Shown here piece after piece: positions 43,263 through 51,714 of a stretch of DNA of 64,000 nt. The notes under the pieces are model-generated. The model was not told the origin of the DNA and searched no databases. It saw only the letters and a program-made list of their open reading frames with translations. How positions within the stretch are numbered: the stretch's first letter is position 1; every line of letters begins with the position of its first letter. Made by a program: the position numbers and the translations under genes. Source of the stretch: CAZJBS01 sp964544475 (GTDB taxonomy: Bacteria > CLD3 > SB21); contig CAZJBS010000001.1 of assembly GCA_964544475.1 (NCBI GenBank), positions 186,001 to 250,000 of the forward strand, given 5' to 3'.

Positions 43263-44023
43263 GAGACCCGATCAAGATTGCCTTGGTTCAGCAAAAATTG
43301 ATCGGGAGGATTCCTGAGGATGATTTCCACCGTATCAAAGAGGAAAAGCCGGATTTCGTGTGTCTGCCGGAGTATTTCTTTGTTCCGGAAGAAAGCGAGG
43401 GACATCGCGCCGAGGCATCCCGGGCCGAAGAGCATGTGGCGGAACTCCGAACATGGTCCCGCGACTGGCAAACGGTCCTGATCGGCGGGAGCGTCGTGGA
43501 GAAAAATGGGGAAGCGATTTGCAACACGTGTTACGTTTTTGATCGGGGCCATTTGTCGGGTACGTATTCCAAAGTGAATCTATTTCACGGGGAAGTTGCC
43601 TCCGGCCTTTCTCCGGGCACCGAATACCGCTCGTTTGGCGTGGGCGGCCTGACCATCGGGGTACTCATTTGTGCGGATGTTCTGAATCCCAATTCGTTTG
43701 TTGAAATGAATAGAATGGGTTGCGATATTGTGTTCGTGCCGACGACATCACCGTACAAGGCGGAAAGCGTGGAAACCAAATTCAACAGGGATTTGGAACT
43801 TTTTGTGGCGGGAGCGAGACGCAGCCGGTCGTATGTGGCCAAGTGTTGCGCCGTGGGATCGATCTTCGGCCACCCCCTCCAGGGCCGCAGTCTCGTGGCT
43901 TCACCCGAGGGTATTCTGAACCGTGTGGAACCTTCGAGTGAATCGGAAGCCTGTTTGATGTTCGAGGAACTGACCATGTCGCGGTTGTACCAATGGAGAA
44001 AGGAGCACGATCATCACGTCTGA
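43259..44023 (+). CDS. Carbon-nitrogen hydrolase (nitrilase superfamily)
   Basis: A 254-residue enzyme from ATG 43259 (ATGA overlap with comF-like gene; the ORF start at 43175 is shadow). The catalytic triad is visible: E38 in VCLPEYFF, K105 in TYSKVNLFH and C138 in VLICADVLNP. It hydrolyses an amide, nitrile or carbamate of unknown identity in the cytoplasm. An AGAAAGGAG Shine-Dalgarno for the next gene lies inside its 3' end. Confidence 0.92.
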   Translation: MRDPIKIALVQQKLIGRIPEDDFHRIKEEKPDFVCLPEYFFVPEESEGHRAEASRAEEHVAELRTWSRDWQTVLIGGSVVEKNGEAICNTCYVFDRGHLSGTYSKVNLFHGEVASGLSPGTEYRSFGVGGLTIGVLICADVLNPNSFVEMNRMGCDIVFVPTTSPYKAESVETKFNRDLELFVAGARRSRSYVAKCCAVGSIFGHPLQGRSLVASPEGILNRVEPSSESEACLMFEELTMSRLYQWRKEHDHHV

Positions 44024-44918
44024 ACCGATCAGGAAAATCGGCTTCGTAGTCAATCCGCACGCCGGGGTTCGGCGAAGCGCCTACCAGGCCGTGAAAGACG
44101 TCGCGGCTCGTGTATTCAGTCAAGCCGATCACGTTGAGATTCTAATGACGCAGGGCGCTGGCGATGCCACCAGGATGGCTCGGCATTTCGTCCAGAGCGG
44201 TTTTGATGTGGTCGCTGCCGTCGGTGGTGACGGTACGGCCAGCGAAACGGCCCGGGGATTGATGGGCGCCGACACCGCCCTGGCGGTTGTGCCCTTTGGA
44301 TCCGGCAACGGGCTGGCGCGTGGCCTCGGACTGCCGTTGGATATTGAAGCCTCCATTCGGATTATTCTCTCCGGCCGGACGCGTGCCATCGATGTTGGTG
44401 AGGTGACGGATGGCGAACAGCAGAAGTTTTTTTTCGGGTTTGCAGGCATTGGATACGATGCATTTGTCGGGAGTCTGTTCAACCGTCGCCAGGGACGGCG
44501 TGGACTCCTGGCGTACGTGAGTATTTCGGTCACGGCTTTCCGGTCATTCACGCCGGTGGCGGTTCGGATTCGCCTCAACGACAAGGAAATATTCGCGCGT
44601 CCGTTCATCCTCGCCGTGGCCAACACCAGCGAATACGGCAACGGGGCCAAGATTGCACCCCAGGCCATTCCGGACGACGGCTACCTGGAAGTGTGCCTGC
44701 TGCAGGACATGACATTTTTCAAAGGCCTTGTCCACGGCTGGAGGCTTTTCCACGGCAGCATTGACAAGATGTCCGGCGCCACCATGATGAGAAGTCGATC
44801 CATCGATGTCATCCCGGAAGGAAAGATTCACTACCATTTGGACGGCGAACCTTGCGTCACCCAATTGGGACTTCGCTTTGCCATCTTGCCGGGCCATCTC
44901 AAAGTCGTCGTACCGTAA
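44010..44918 (+). CDS. Diacylglycerol-kinase/YegS-like lipid kinase with apparent ATC start
   Basis: A protein of about 302 residues with the DAGK catalytic fold. The N-terminal nucleotide-binding motif is IGFVVNPHAGVRR, followed by VAAVGGDGTASETARGL, VVPFGSGNGLARGLGLP and later FVGSLFNRRQGRRGLLAY. The family is about 290-300 residues and needs the NPHAG motif. No ATG, GTG or TTG occurs in this frame between the stop at 43971 and GTG 44091, which lies after the motif. A strong AAAGGAG (43999-44005) is placed 4 nt before ATC 44010 and 7 nt before ATC 44013, so one of these is the probable initiator. A shortened protein from 44091 or a sequencing error is possible. Confidence 0.8.
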   Translation: MITSEPIRKIGFVVNPHAGVRRSAYQAVKDVAARVFSQADHVEILMTQGAGDATRMARHFVQSGFDVVAAVGGDGTASETARGLMGADTALAVVPFGSGNGLARGLGLPLDIEASIRIILSGRTRAIDVGEVTDGEQQKFFFGFAGIGYDAFVGSLFNRRQGRRGLLAYVSISVTAFRSFTPVAVRIRLNDKEIFARPFILAVANTSEYGNGAKIAPQAIPDDGYLEVCLLQDMTFFKGLVHGWRLFHGSIDKMSGATMMRSRSIDVIPEGKIHYHLDGEPCVTQLGLRFAILPGHLKVVVP

Positions 44919-44928
44919 CGAATTTCTC

Positions 44929-44957
44929 TTGAAAATAAATGGCCGATCCCGTACACT
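44929..44957 (+). promoter_or_regulatory. Promoter of the Crp/Fnr-type gene
   Basis: TTGAAA (44929-44934), 17 bp, TACACT (44952-44957), followed by TTAGCC. Position is about 45 bp before the GTG at 45003. Confidence 0.6.
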
Positions 44958-45002
44958 TTAGCCGTCCATCCGGTATCAGCTGCTCATACTATGAGGTTGT
45001 CT

Positions 45003-45689
45003 GTGTCGATTGACAAAGTTGAGGTACTGAAGAAAGTTCCACTTTTCAGCGAACTGGCGCGCAAGGACCTCGAGCGCATAACCGCCGTTGCCCACCAGCG
45101 ATCCTATCACAAAGATCAGGTCATTCTTATTGAGGAAGACAGTGGACAAACGCTGTTCATCCTGATGAGCGGCCAGGTCAAAGTCTCACGCATCAGCGAA
45201 GAAGGCAAGGAGGTCATTCTGGCGGTCATGGGAGAGGGTGACTTTTTCGGTGAATTGTCATTGCTGGATGGCCAGTCCCGATCGGCCAATGTGACGGTCA
45301 TCAAAGACTCCGAGATGATGTTGATTCACCGGGATGATTTTCTGAGTTTGCTGAGTGAGTTTCCTCCCATTGCCATCAACCTTTTGCGCGAGTTGGCGTC
45401 CCGTATGCGCAAGTCCGATTCCCAAATCAAGAGTCTGTCGTTGAAAAATGCGGTGGGTAAGGTGACCGGCACGCTCCTGCGCCTGGCCGATGACATTGGT
45501 ATTCAGGACGGCAATCGGGTCGCGATCAGCAACCTGCCCACGCAACAGGACCTGGCCAACATGGCCGGCACCAGCCGTGAGACCATTTCTCGTGTGATAC
45601 AGAAGCTGATCAATCAGAAGTATGTCCAAAAAGAAGGCGGAACGCTGGTCATCCTGGATTTTGAAAAATTCAGGAGGGACTTCCTCTGA
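45003..45689 (+). CDS. Crp/Fnr-family transcription regulator
   Basis: A 228-residue regulator with a cyclic-nucleotide-binding-like sensor domain (about 10-120: GQTLFILMSGQVKVSRI, GEGDFFGELSLLDGQSRSA), dimerisation helix and a helix-turn-helix of the Crp type (LPTQQDLANMAGTSRETISRVIQKL). The GTG at 45003 has GAGG 6 nt upstream and fits the family N-terminus better than the ATG at 44991, which lacks a Shine-Dalgarno. Fnr-type iron-sulfur cysteines are absent. A terminator follows the gene, so it is monocistronic. Confidence 0.94.
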   Translation: MSIDKVEVLKKVPLFSELARKDLERITAVAHQRSYHKDQVILIEEDSGQTLFILMSGQVKVSRISEEGKEVILAVMGEGDFFGELSLLDGQSRSANVTVIKDSEMMLIHRDDFLSLLSEFPPIAINLLRELASRMRKSDSQIKSLSLKNAVGKVTGTLLRLADDIGIQDGNRVAISNLPTQQDLANMAGTSRETISRVIQKLINQKYVQKEGGTLVILDFEKFRRDFL

Positions 45690-45715
45690 CTTCGTCACGA
45701 GCGGCCTGAGCGTTG

Positions 45716-45745
45716 AAGGCTGTCCTGGAAGCGGGACAGCCTTTT
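45716..45745 (+). terminator. Rho-independent terminator after crp-type gene
   Basis: AAGGCTGTCC (45716-45725) pairs with GGACAGCCTT (45734-45743) around an 8-nt loop and is followed by a short T-run. It separates the Crp/Fnr-type gene from the following kinase operon. Confidence 0.8.
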
Positions 45746-45812
45746 CATATTTATGGATTTTGAGCAGCTTATCTTTTATATTCTATTCGCTTAATTTTCA
45801 ACGTAGTTCCTG

Positions 45813-47909
45813 ATGACACGAAAACAAAACATCCTGGTCTGCGATCCGGATTCCCACGCCGAACTGCTGTTGCTGGCCATTCTTCGCGGGCAGGGTTACG
45901 AAGTCGAGGTCGCCCAGGACGGCCATGAATTGTTGGACAAGGCGCGATCGCTCCGGCACGATTTGGTTCTTATTTCCGCAGAATCCCAGGGCATCGACGG
46001 GTTTCAGGCCAGCCGTTTGTTGAAAGAAAGCGACCGGACTCGTCATATTCCGACGATGATCGTCGCCAGCGAAACCCACCAGCAGGCCCGCGATCGTGCC
46101 ATTGAAGCTGGTGCGGATGAATATATTGCCAAGCCGTTCAATCGGGTTGAATTGCTGGCCCGGGTTGTGGCGCTTCTTCGGATCAAATCGCTCCATGACC
46201 GGTTGGACCATCTGATATCGGAAAAAGAACAGGAGAAAAAGAAACTCGCCGAAAAAACGAACGAACTTCGCATTCTCTCCGATATTGCGCGGATTGTTTT
46301 ATCCGTAAAGAATCAGAAGAGCGTTCTGCGCGAAATCACGAACCAGGTTCGGGAGACGTTTGGCGTTGAATGGGCGATTTTGGTCACGCGTTCCGGCGTG
46401 CCCTGGCACTATGAGAGTCTCTCGGATCCTCTGCCAGCGGATCTGGAGGGTCGGCCAGCCGGCGGCGAAGCCATATGGTTTGATTCGGTGGCTGAAAAAG
46501 AAAAACCGGTGATGTGGCAGACTGGCGACGACGAACCCAACCTTCTGTCTTTCCCATGGGCGGGGCGGCCCATCCATTCGATGTTGTGCTCGCCGGTTTT
46601 TGTCCGGGGCCGGGTCGTCGGTTTGTTGCTGGCCGTCAATCGCCAGAGTCGTACGGTCTTTGAGACGGCTGATCTGTCGTTGCTGATGACGATTTCCGGC
46701 CAGATTGCCCTTGCCATCGAGAACATGCAGTTGTTCGAACAATTGTCCGATTTCAACAAGAATCTGCAGACGCAGATCGTCGAGGCTACACGAGCTATCG
46801 TTGATCTCAAGAATTTCAATGAGAGCATCATTCAAAATGTGAGCTCGGGTCTTCTGACGGTCGATTTCAATGGCCGTATTCTGTTTGCCAACTGGGCCAG
46901 CCAGTCGATCCTGGGTCTCAAGACGGAAGACCTCATGCAGAGAAACATGGAGGACGTTTTCGGAACGCGTACGGCAACCGTCATGATGCGCCCTTCCGAT
47001 GAAATCGATGTGGCCCCAGGCAATAGTGAGATCGAATACCTTACCCCTCTGGGCGCGACGATTTACCTTGGCTTCACGACAACCGTCCGGTACGACAGCC
47101 ACAATCAGATGGCCGGATACATCATCAGTTTCCGTGATATCACCCAGATCAAGGAAATGCGGGCGACGATTTCACGCATGGACCGGCTCGTTTCGCTCGG
47201 CATGATTACGAGTGCGATTGCCCATGAAATCCGCAATCCGCTTGCCGGCATCAAGACGATGGCGCAGGCTCTTGAAAGAGAAATAGAGGAAAACGATTCC
47301 CGCAGCGAATATGTGCATCGCATCATCCGCCAGATTAACCGTCTGAATGATCTGCTCAAGGCCTTTCTTTCGTATTCCAAACCCGTGCGTCCGGAGCGGC
47401 AGTATTGCAGCCTCAATGCCATTGTCAGAGACGTTAAAGGACTTGTCCGGGAACGTTGCCAGGCGGATCGTATCGAGTTCACGGAATTCTATGAAGAAGG
47501 ACTGCCGGCGCTTTTCGTTGATGAAAACCAGATGGAACAAGTCCTCATCAACCTGGTGATCAATGCGATGGACGCCGTGGGACAGAACGGGCACATCGCG
47601 GTGGAGGCCCGGGTTGTCCACCGTTCAATCCCTCCGCACTTCCGAGGCGAGCGTGAAACGATCGAAATCCGGGTGAAAGACTCCGGCAGGGGCATTCCTC
47701 CGGACGTTGTTAAGAACATTTTTGATCCTTTTTTTACGACCAAGGCGTCGGGCATTGGACTGGGTCTTTCCATCGTATATCGCATCGTCCATGAACATGG
47801 CGGCGAAGTGTTTGTCGAAAGCAAGGAAAACGCCGGGAGCACATTCGTCATTCTTCTTCCGATGTACGAAGAGCCGGAACCTGTGGCCGTACCGCAGCGC
47901 GCGCATTAA
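45813..47909 (+). CDS. Hybrid sensor kinase with degenerate receiver: pseudoREC-GAF-PAS-HisKA-HATPase
   Basis: A 698-residue soluble kinase. Residues about 5-120 form a receiver fold in which the phospho-acceptor Asp is replaced by S55 (LVLISAES), although the acidic start VCDPD and K108 (IAKPFN) are kept. A coiled coil and GAF-like domain (about 150-305) and a PAS domain (about 335-440, IIQNVSSGLLTVDFNGRILF) follow. The HisKA has H471 in AIAHEIRNPLAGI. The HATPase has INLVINAMDAV, DSGRGIPPDV and GIGLGLSIVYRIV. The N-terminal domain is therefore likely a phosphate-independent module. The next gene starts 28 nt after the stop. Confidence 0.93.
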   Translation: MTRKQNILVCDPDSHAELLLLAILRGQGYEVEVAQDGHELLDKARSLRHDLVLISAESQGIDGFQASRLLKESDRTRHIPTMIVASETHQQARDRAIEAGADEYIAKPFNRVELLARVVALLRIKSLHDRLDHLISEKEQEKKKLAEKTNELRILSDIARIVLSVKNQKSVLREITNQVRETFGVEWAILVTRSGVPWHYESLSDPLPADLEGRPAGGEAIWFDSVAEKEKPVMWQTGDDEPNLLSFPWAGRPIHSMLCSPVFVRGRVVGLLLAVNRQSRTVFETADLSLLMTISGQIALAIENMQLFEQLSDFNKNLQTQIVEATRAIVDLKNFNESIIQNVSSGLLTVDFNGRILFANWASQSILGLKTEDLMQRNMEDVFGTRTATVMMRPSDEIDVAPGNSEIEYLTPLGATIYLGFTTTVRYDSHNQMAGYIISFRDITQIKEMRATISRMDRLVSLGMITSAIAHEIRNPLAGIKTMAQALEREIEENDSRSEYVHRIIRQINRLNDLLKAFLSYSKPVRPERQYCSLNAIVRDVKGLVRERCQADRIEFTEFYEEGLPALFVDENQMEQVLINLVINAMDAVGQNGHIAVEARVVHRSIPPHFRGERETIEIRVKDSGRGIPPDVVKNIFDPFFTTKASGIGLGLSIVYRIVHEHGGEVFVESKENAGSTFVILLPMYEEPEPVAVPQRAH

Positions 47910-47937
47910 CCATTTCCTCACTATTTTCGGACCTCAT

Positions 47938-49029
47938 ATGAAACGAAAAGTGCTGATTGTGGATGACGAAGAAGACCTCACGTGGAGTATCCAGAAGAAT
48001 TTGGCCAAGGATAAGGATCAGTACGACCTGGTGTGCGTCAACGACGCCGAACAAGCGCTGGGCGTTCTGTCGCAATTGCCGATTGACCTGGTCGTGACGG
48101 ACATAAAAATGCCCGGCATGTCCGGACTGGATCTTCTGCTTAAGATCAAGGAGACCTATGCGTCGACCAAGGTCATCATAATGACCGCGTATGGATCGGC
48201 GGATGTCCAAAAGGAAGCGACGCGCCGCGGGTCGCTGTTTTACATTGAAAAACCTTTTGAAATTGAAGAACTCCGCGATCTTATTGTTGGGGCTTTGAAA
48301 GAACGCAAGGGGTTTGATGGCAAAGTGACGGACTTTCAACTGTCCGATCTCATTCAGATGAACATTCTTGGGCGGATGACCGCGGCCCTGGTCGTGACAC
48401 GCACCGATGAGCGGGGCGTCATCTATTTCGACGAAGGCAATGTCATCCACGCCGAATGCGGTGATATGACCGGCGAACATGCCTTCTATCGGGTATTGAC
48501 ATGGGATGACGGCAAATTCGAATTCAGGAAAGGGGAACGTCCATCGAAAGAAACCATTTCCAAAGGCTGGCAGAGCCTCCTGTTGGAAGGTCTTCGGCGC
48601 AAAGACGAAATCACCCCCGAGACGAAGACCCAACTCAAGGAGGAATCTCGGCAGGAATCCCTGGAGCGGATAAAAAATATTCTACGCGAGTTTCTCAAGA
48701 TCAAAGGCGTGGAATTCCTGACCATTGTTGATTCGTCGGGTTTTTCCAGGGCATCGGTCGTGGCCTACAAAAAGGAACCTCCGTTGGACATCACACTGTT
48801 TTCAAACTTCATTCCACAGACGTTTGAGTATTGCGACAAATTCGGGAAAGAGATACAAGGAGAGGCGCTGCGTCAGATTACCTTTGAGTACGGCAACCGT
48901 ACGGTGGTTTTGTGTCCTCTGGCCAAGAGGGAGGAATGGCTCTTGTTTATCTGCCTCCCGGATGTTAATCTTGGCGGCGTTCGAATGGGTATCCGGAAAC
49001 AGGCCCCAATGCTGAGTGAGTTACTATAG
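47938..49029 (+). CDS. Response regulator: receiver-PATAN(DUF4388)-roadblock
   Basis: A 363-residue protein from ATG 47938; the ORF start at 47707 is shadow of the kinase. Receiver: LIVDDEEDL, D55 in LVVTDIKMPG, K105 in YIEKPFE. A PATAN/DUF4388-type domain (about 125-235: GKVTDFQLSDLIQMNILGRM, GVIYFDEGNVIHAECGDMTG, EHAFYRVLTWDDGKFEF) follows. The C-terminal ~110 residues look like a roadblock/LC7 domain (GVEFLTIVDSSGFSRASVVA). Roadblock proteins often regulate MglA-like GTPases; no GTPase is in the window. Together with the upstream kinase it probably forms a two-component pair. Confidence 0.9.
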   Translation: MKRKVLIVDDEEDLTWSIQKNLAKDKDQYDLVCVNDAEQALGVLSQLPIDLVVTDIKMPGMSGLDLLLKIKETYASTKVIIMTAYGSADVQKEATRRGSLFYIEKPFEIEELRDLIVGALKERKGFDGKVTDFQLSDLIQMNILGRMTAALVVTRTDERGVIYFDEGNVIHAECGDMTGEHAFYRVLTWDDGKFEFRKGERPSKETISKGWQSLLLEGLRRKDEITPETKTQLKEESRQESLERIKNILREFLKIKGVEFLTIVDSSGFSRASVVAYKKEPPLDITLFSNFIPQTFEYCDKFGKEIQGEALRQITFEYGNRTVVLCPLAKREEWLLFICLPDVNLGGVRMGIRKQAPMLSELL

Positions 49030-49036
49030 GAGGACC

Positions 49037-49897
49037 ATGACTGATGACGATGACAACATGGACGATGGCGGCCTGACGGATCTCCACATGCATTCGGTCT
49101 ATTCAGACGGCAACCTGGAGCCGGCGGAGATTGTCCGGTATGCCGCCTCCCTCGGGTTGAAGGCCATCAGCCTGACTGACCACGATACCGTCAACGGCCT
49201 GGACGAGGCTGTAGAGGAGGGAAGGAGGGTTGGCGTCGAAATTATCGCCGGTCTGGAACTGAGCACGCACAGCGACAATTGGGATTTCCACATGCTCGGC
49301 TACTTTGTAGATACCCGTCACGAGGGCTTCCGCTCGCAGTTGCAGCGTTTCCGGGATGAACGAATGAAAAGAGCAGAGCGCATGGTCGAAAGACTGAATA
49401 AACACGGCAAGGCGGTCACGATGGAGATGGTGATGGCCGAAGCCGGCCACGGTAGCGTTGGTCGCCCGCATGTCGCCGATGCCATGGTCAAGGCAGGGTT
49501 GGCGCATTCGGTCAATCAGGTATTCCGCGACTATATTGGATACAATGGTATCGCGTATGAGGCCAAATTCAAAGTTTCACCGGAGGAAGGCATCGGTTTG
49601 ATTCACCATGCGGGTGGCCTGGCCTTCCTGGCCCATCCTTCCCTGCAAATGCCCGAGAAAGCCGTCTACCGCATGATCGAAGCCGGATTGGATGGGATCG
49701 AACTCGACCATCCTTATGTAGCTGACAATGCCAGATCGTATTATCGAAGGCTGGTCGACCAGTACGGACTTCTGACATCCGGAGGGTCGGACTGCCATGG
49801 ACGGACCAAACCTCCCATGATTGGGCAATTCGGCATTCCGTATTCCGGCGTGGAGGCCATGAAAGCCCGCCGGGCGAGGCTTCTGGGGATTGAATGA
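49037..49897 (+). CDS. PHP-domain phosphoesterase (YciV/RNase AM-like)
   Basis: A 286-residue metal-dependent phosphoesterase from ATG 49037 with AGGAGG 5 nt upstream. Metal-binding motifs typical of PHP domains are visible: DLHMHSVYSDG, SLTDHDTVNGL, GLELSTHSDNWDFHMLGYF, VGRPHVADAMV, FLAHPSL and GGSDCHGRTKP. Known relatives cleave 3',5'-nucleoside bisphosphates or trim RNA 5' ends. It overlaps the RelA/SpoT-like gene by 4 bp, which is the main hint to its role. Confidence 0.93.
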   Translation: MTDDDDNMDDGGLTDLHMHSVYSDGNLEPAEIVRYAASLGLKAISLTDHDTVNGLDEAVEEGRRVGVEIIAGLELSTHSDNWDFHMLGYFVDTRHEGFRSQLQRFRDERMKRAERMVERLNKHGKAVTMEMVMAEAGHGSVGRPHVADAMVKAGLAHSVNQVFRDYIGYNGIAYEAKFKVSPEEGIGLIHHAGGLAFLAHPSLQMPEKAVYRMIEAGLDGIELDHPYVADNARSYYRRLVDQYGLLTSGGSDCHGRTKPPMIGQFGIPYSGVEAMKARRARLLGIE

Positions 49898-51000
49898 ACC
49901 CGCCCTTTCCATCAGCGATCAAAAACTGCGCGGCCATTCCGGCACGACTGTCGCCGGAAGAAGCCGCTTATATCGACCGGATGTCGATCGCTGATCTGGA
50001 GGCGATTCGGCTTGTGCTGTCCGGCAATTCGGTGGTGGATTGGTTTCGATTGGATTTTCGGGACGATGCACAGATTGAAGAGTTTCTTCGAGTAAACGGA
50101 TACGACATCAGCCAGGCACAGGACCGGCGCCGGTTGGAGCGCATCAGCCGTGAGGCGGCCGGGTACATTGATCGTCATTTTCCCCATCGCTTGCCGGAGG
50201 ATTTCCTGGAAGGGATGAGCATCTCCCGGTTACTCTACAAGGCTTCGCAATCGTCCGGACGGACCAAAGATCAAATCTACGCCTGCATGATGCTCAAGGT
50301 GATGCATACGATCAATCATATCGACGCGAGGGAACTTTTTCATCGTTGCGAAATGAAAGCCGTCGAGTTGTTTGCCGCGGTTGAAAATAAAGTTGGTAAG
50401 GCGGTCACGGCCATGCAGTTGGAAGGGTTTCATATCGTCGACTTCTATGGCAGCCACAAAGAAAAAGAGAGTCTTATTACCAAACTTATCGCCAAGAAGG
50501 AAAGCCACGCCGCCCTGGTCTATGATCGAATCCGATTCCGCATCATCACCAACACGCTGGCGGATCTTCTTCCCGTGATCTACTTCCTCGGACGCACCAT
50601 CTGTCCGTTCAACTACGTCATCCCAGGGCATTCCCACAATAACTTGATTTCGTTTACGGACTTACTCGCCTGGTTTCCGCAATTCCGCCACTTTCGCGGC
50701 TACCTCGTGGCTCGACAGGAGGGGTTGCCGACAACGCACGAATCGGGCAACCATTTTTCCGGATCAAAATACCGGTCTGTCAATTTTGTGGCAGACATTC
50801 CAATTCGGATAGACGATTATCTGTACACACCGGATTTTGCCGACCTGGGCCGGATCATTTTTGTTCCGGTTGAATTCCAGATCATGGATCTGGGCACGTA
50901 CCAGCGTAATGAACAGGGTGAAAACAACCATCAAAACTACAAGCGCCGACAGATGGAAGCGGTCAACCGGCGTCTTGGCATACATCTGGCAGAAGAATAA
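49894..51000 (+). CDS. Divergent RelA/SpoT-like protein
   Basis: A 368-residue soluble protein with an N-terminal helical part (about 1-170) and a C-terminal part in which the landmarks of the RelA/SpoT synthetase fold can be traced. These are FYGSHKEKESLITKL (185-199, like the basic, Ser-containing entry helix), YDRIRFRIITN (210-220, with the expected D211), SGSKYRSVNFV (289-299, like the GYRSxH motif), VPVEFQIMD (324-332, with E328) and NEQGENNHQNYKRRQ (339-353). The aligned YRS motif has VNF instead of the usual histidine, so activity may differ from (p)ppGpp synthesis. This is read from motif order, not from a database match. Overlaps the PHP gene. Confidence 0.7.
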   Translation: MNPPFPSAIKNCAAIPARLSPEEAAYIDRMSIADLEAIRLVLSGNSVVDWFRLDFRDDAQIEEFLRVNGYDISQAQDRRRLERISREAAGYIDRHFPHRLPEDFLEGMSISRLLYKASQSSGRTKDQIYACMMLKVMHTINHIDARELFHRCEMKAVELFAAVENKVGKAVTAMQLEGFHIVDFYGSHKEKESLITKLIAKKESHAALVYDRIRFRIITNTLADLLPVIYFLGRTICPFNYVIPGHSHNNLISFTDLLAWFPQFRHFRGYLVARQEGLPTTHESGNHFSGSKYRSVNFVADIPIRIDDYLYTPDFADLGRIIFVPVEFQIMDLGTYQRNEQGENNHQNYKRRQMEAVNRRLGIHLAEE

Positions 51001-51714
51001 GTGAATATTTCGATCATTGTGCCGGTGCTCAACGAATCGGCGGTCATCGATGCATTTGCCACAAACCTGATGAAGGATGCATCCGGCTTTGAGATCATAT
51101 TTGTGGACGGTGGGAGTTCGGATGATACACGCGGCCGCCTGGAGTCATTGGCCCGTCGCGATGCGCGGATGAGAATACTGGGCGATTCGTCGACTCGGGG
51201 GCGGGCCCGCCAGATGAACCACGGTGCTTTGGCGGCTTCGGGGGATGTGTTGCTTTTTCTGCATGCGGATACCGTGTTACCCACGGGATGGCACGCCATG
51301 ATTGACCGTGCCATGCGTGATGCCGGATGTGTCGGTGGCGGGTTCATGAAGAAGTACGATAAGGAGACCGCCGTTCTTTGGGTTTATCGTCTTGTTGTGG
51401 GTTTGGTCAGGACACGGCTATTCAGAAATCTCGTCGGAACCAATGCGATGTTTATCCGGCGGTCTGTTTTTATGGAGATTGGAATGTATCCGCCCATGCC
51501 GATCCTGGAAGACGTCGGTCTTTGCGACGCCATGAAAAAATCGGGTCGCCTTGCCATTGTGACCCAACCGGTTGTTTGCTCATCCCGGCGATATCACGAG
51601 TATGGGGTCTGGAGGCACATTCTTGTGGCGGCCCGGGTGCTGTTTCTATACCGCTCCCGTCGGGTCGGATTGGATCATCTGACCAGGGTTTACGCGAATT
51701 CCCATTCATCATGA
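51001..51714 (+). CDS. Family 2 glycosyltransferase (TIGR04283-like)
   Basis: A 237-residue GT2 starting with GTG right after the preceding TAA. Motifs: SIIVPVLNESAVIDAF, IIFVDGGSSDDT, RGRARQMNHGALAASGDVLL, LHADTVLPTGW and GTNAMFIRRSVFMEIGMYP with PILEDVGL. It belongs to the short GT2 group often found near radical SAM or selenium-associated genes, but neither is adjacent here. The next gene overlaps by 4 bp. Acceptor unknown. Confidence 0.88.
   Translation: MNISIIVPVLNESAVIDAFATNLMKDASGFEIIFVDGGSSDDTRGRLESLARRDARMRILGDSSTRGRARQMNHGALAASGDVLLFLHADTVLPTGWHAMIDRAMRDAGCVGGGFMKKYDKETAVLWVYRLVVGLVRTRLFRNLVGTNAMFIRRSVFMEIGMYPPMPILEDVGLCDAMKKSGRLAIVTQPVVCSSRRYHEYGVWRHILVAARVLFLYRSRRVGLDHLTRVYANSHSS

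Noticed and set aside
44091..44918. GTG 44091 as the only start of the lipid kinase
   Set aside because: It would delete the essential NPHAG motif and leaves the strong Shine-Dalgarno at 43999-44005 unused; kept only as an alternative.
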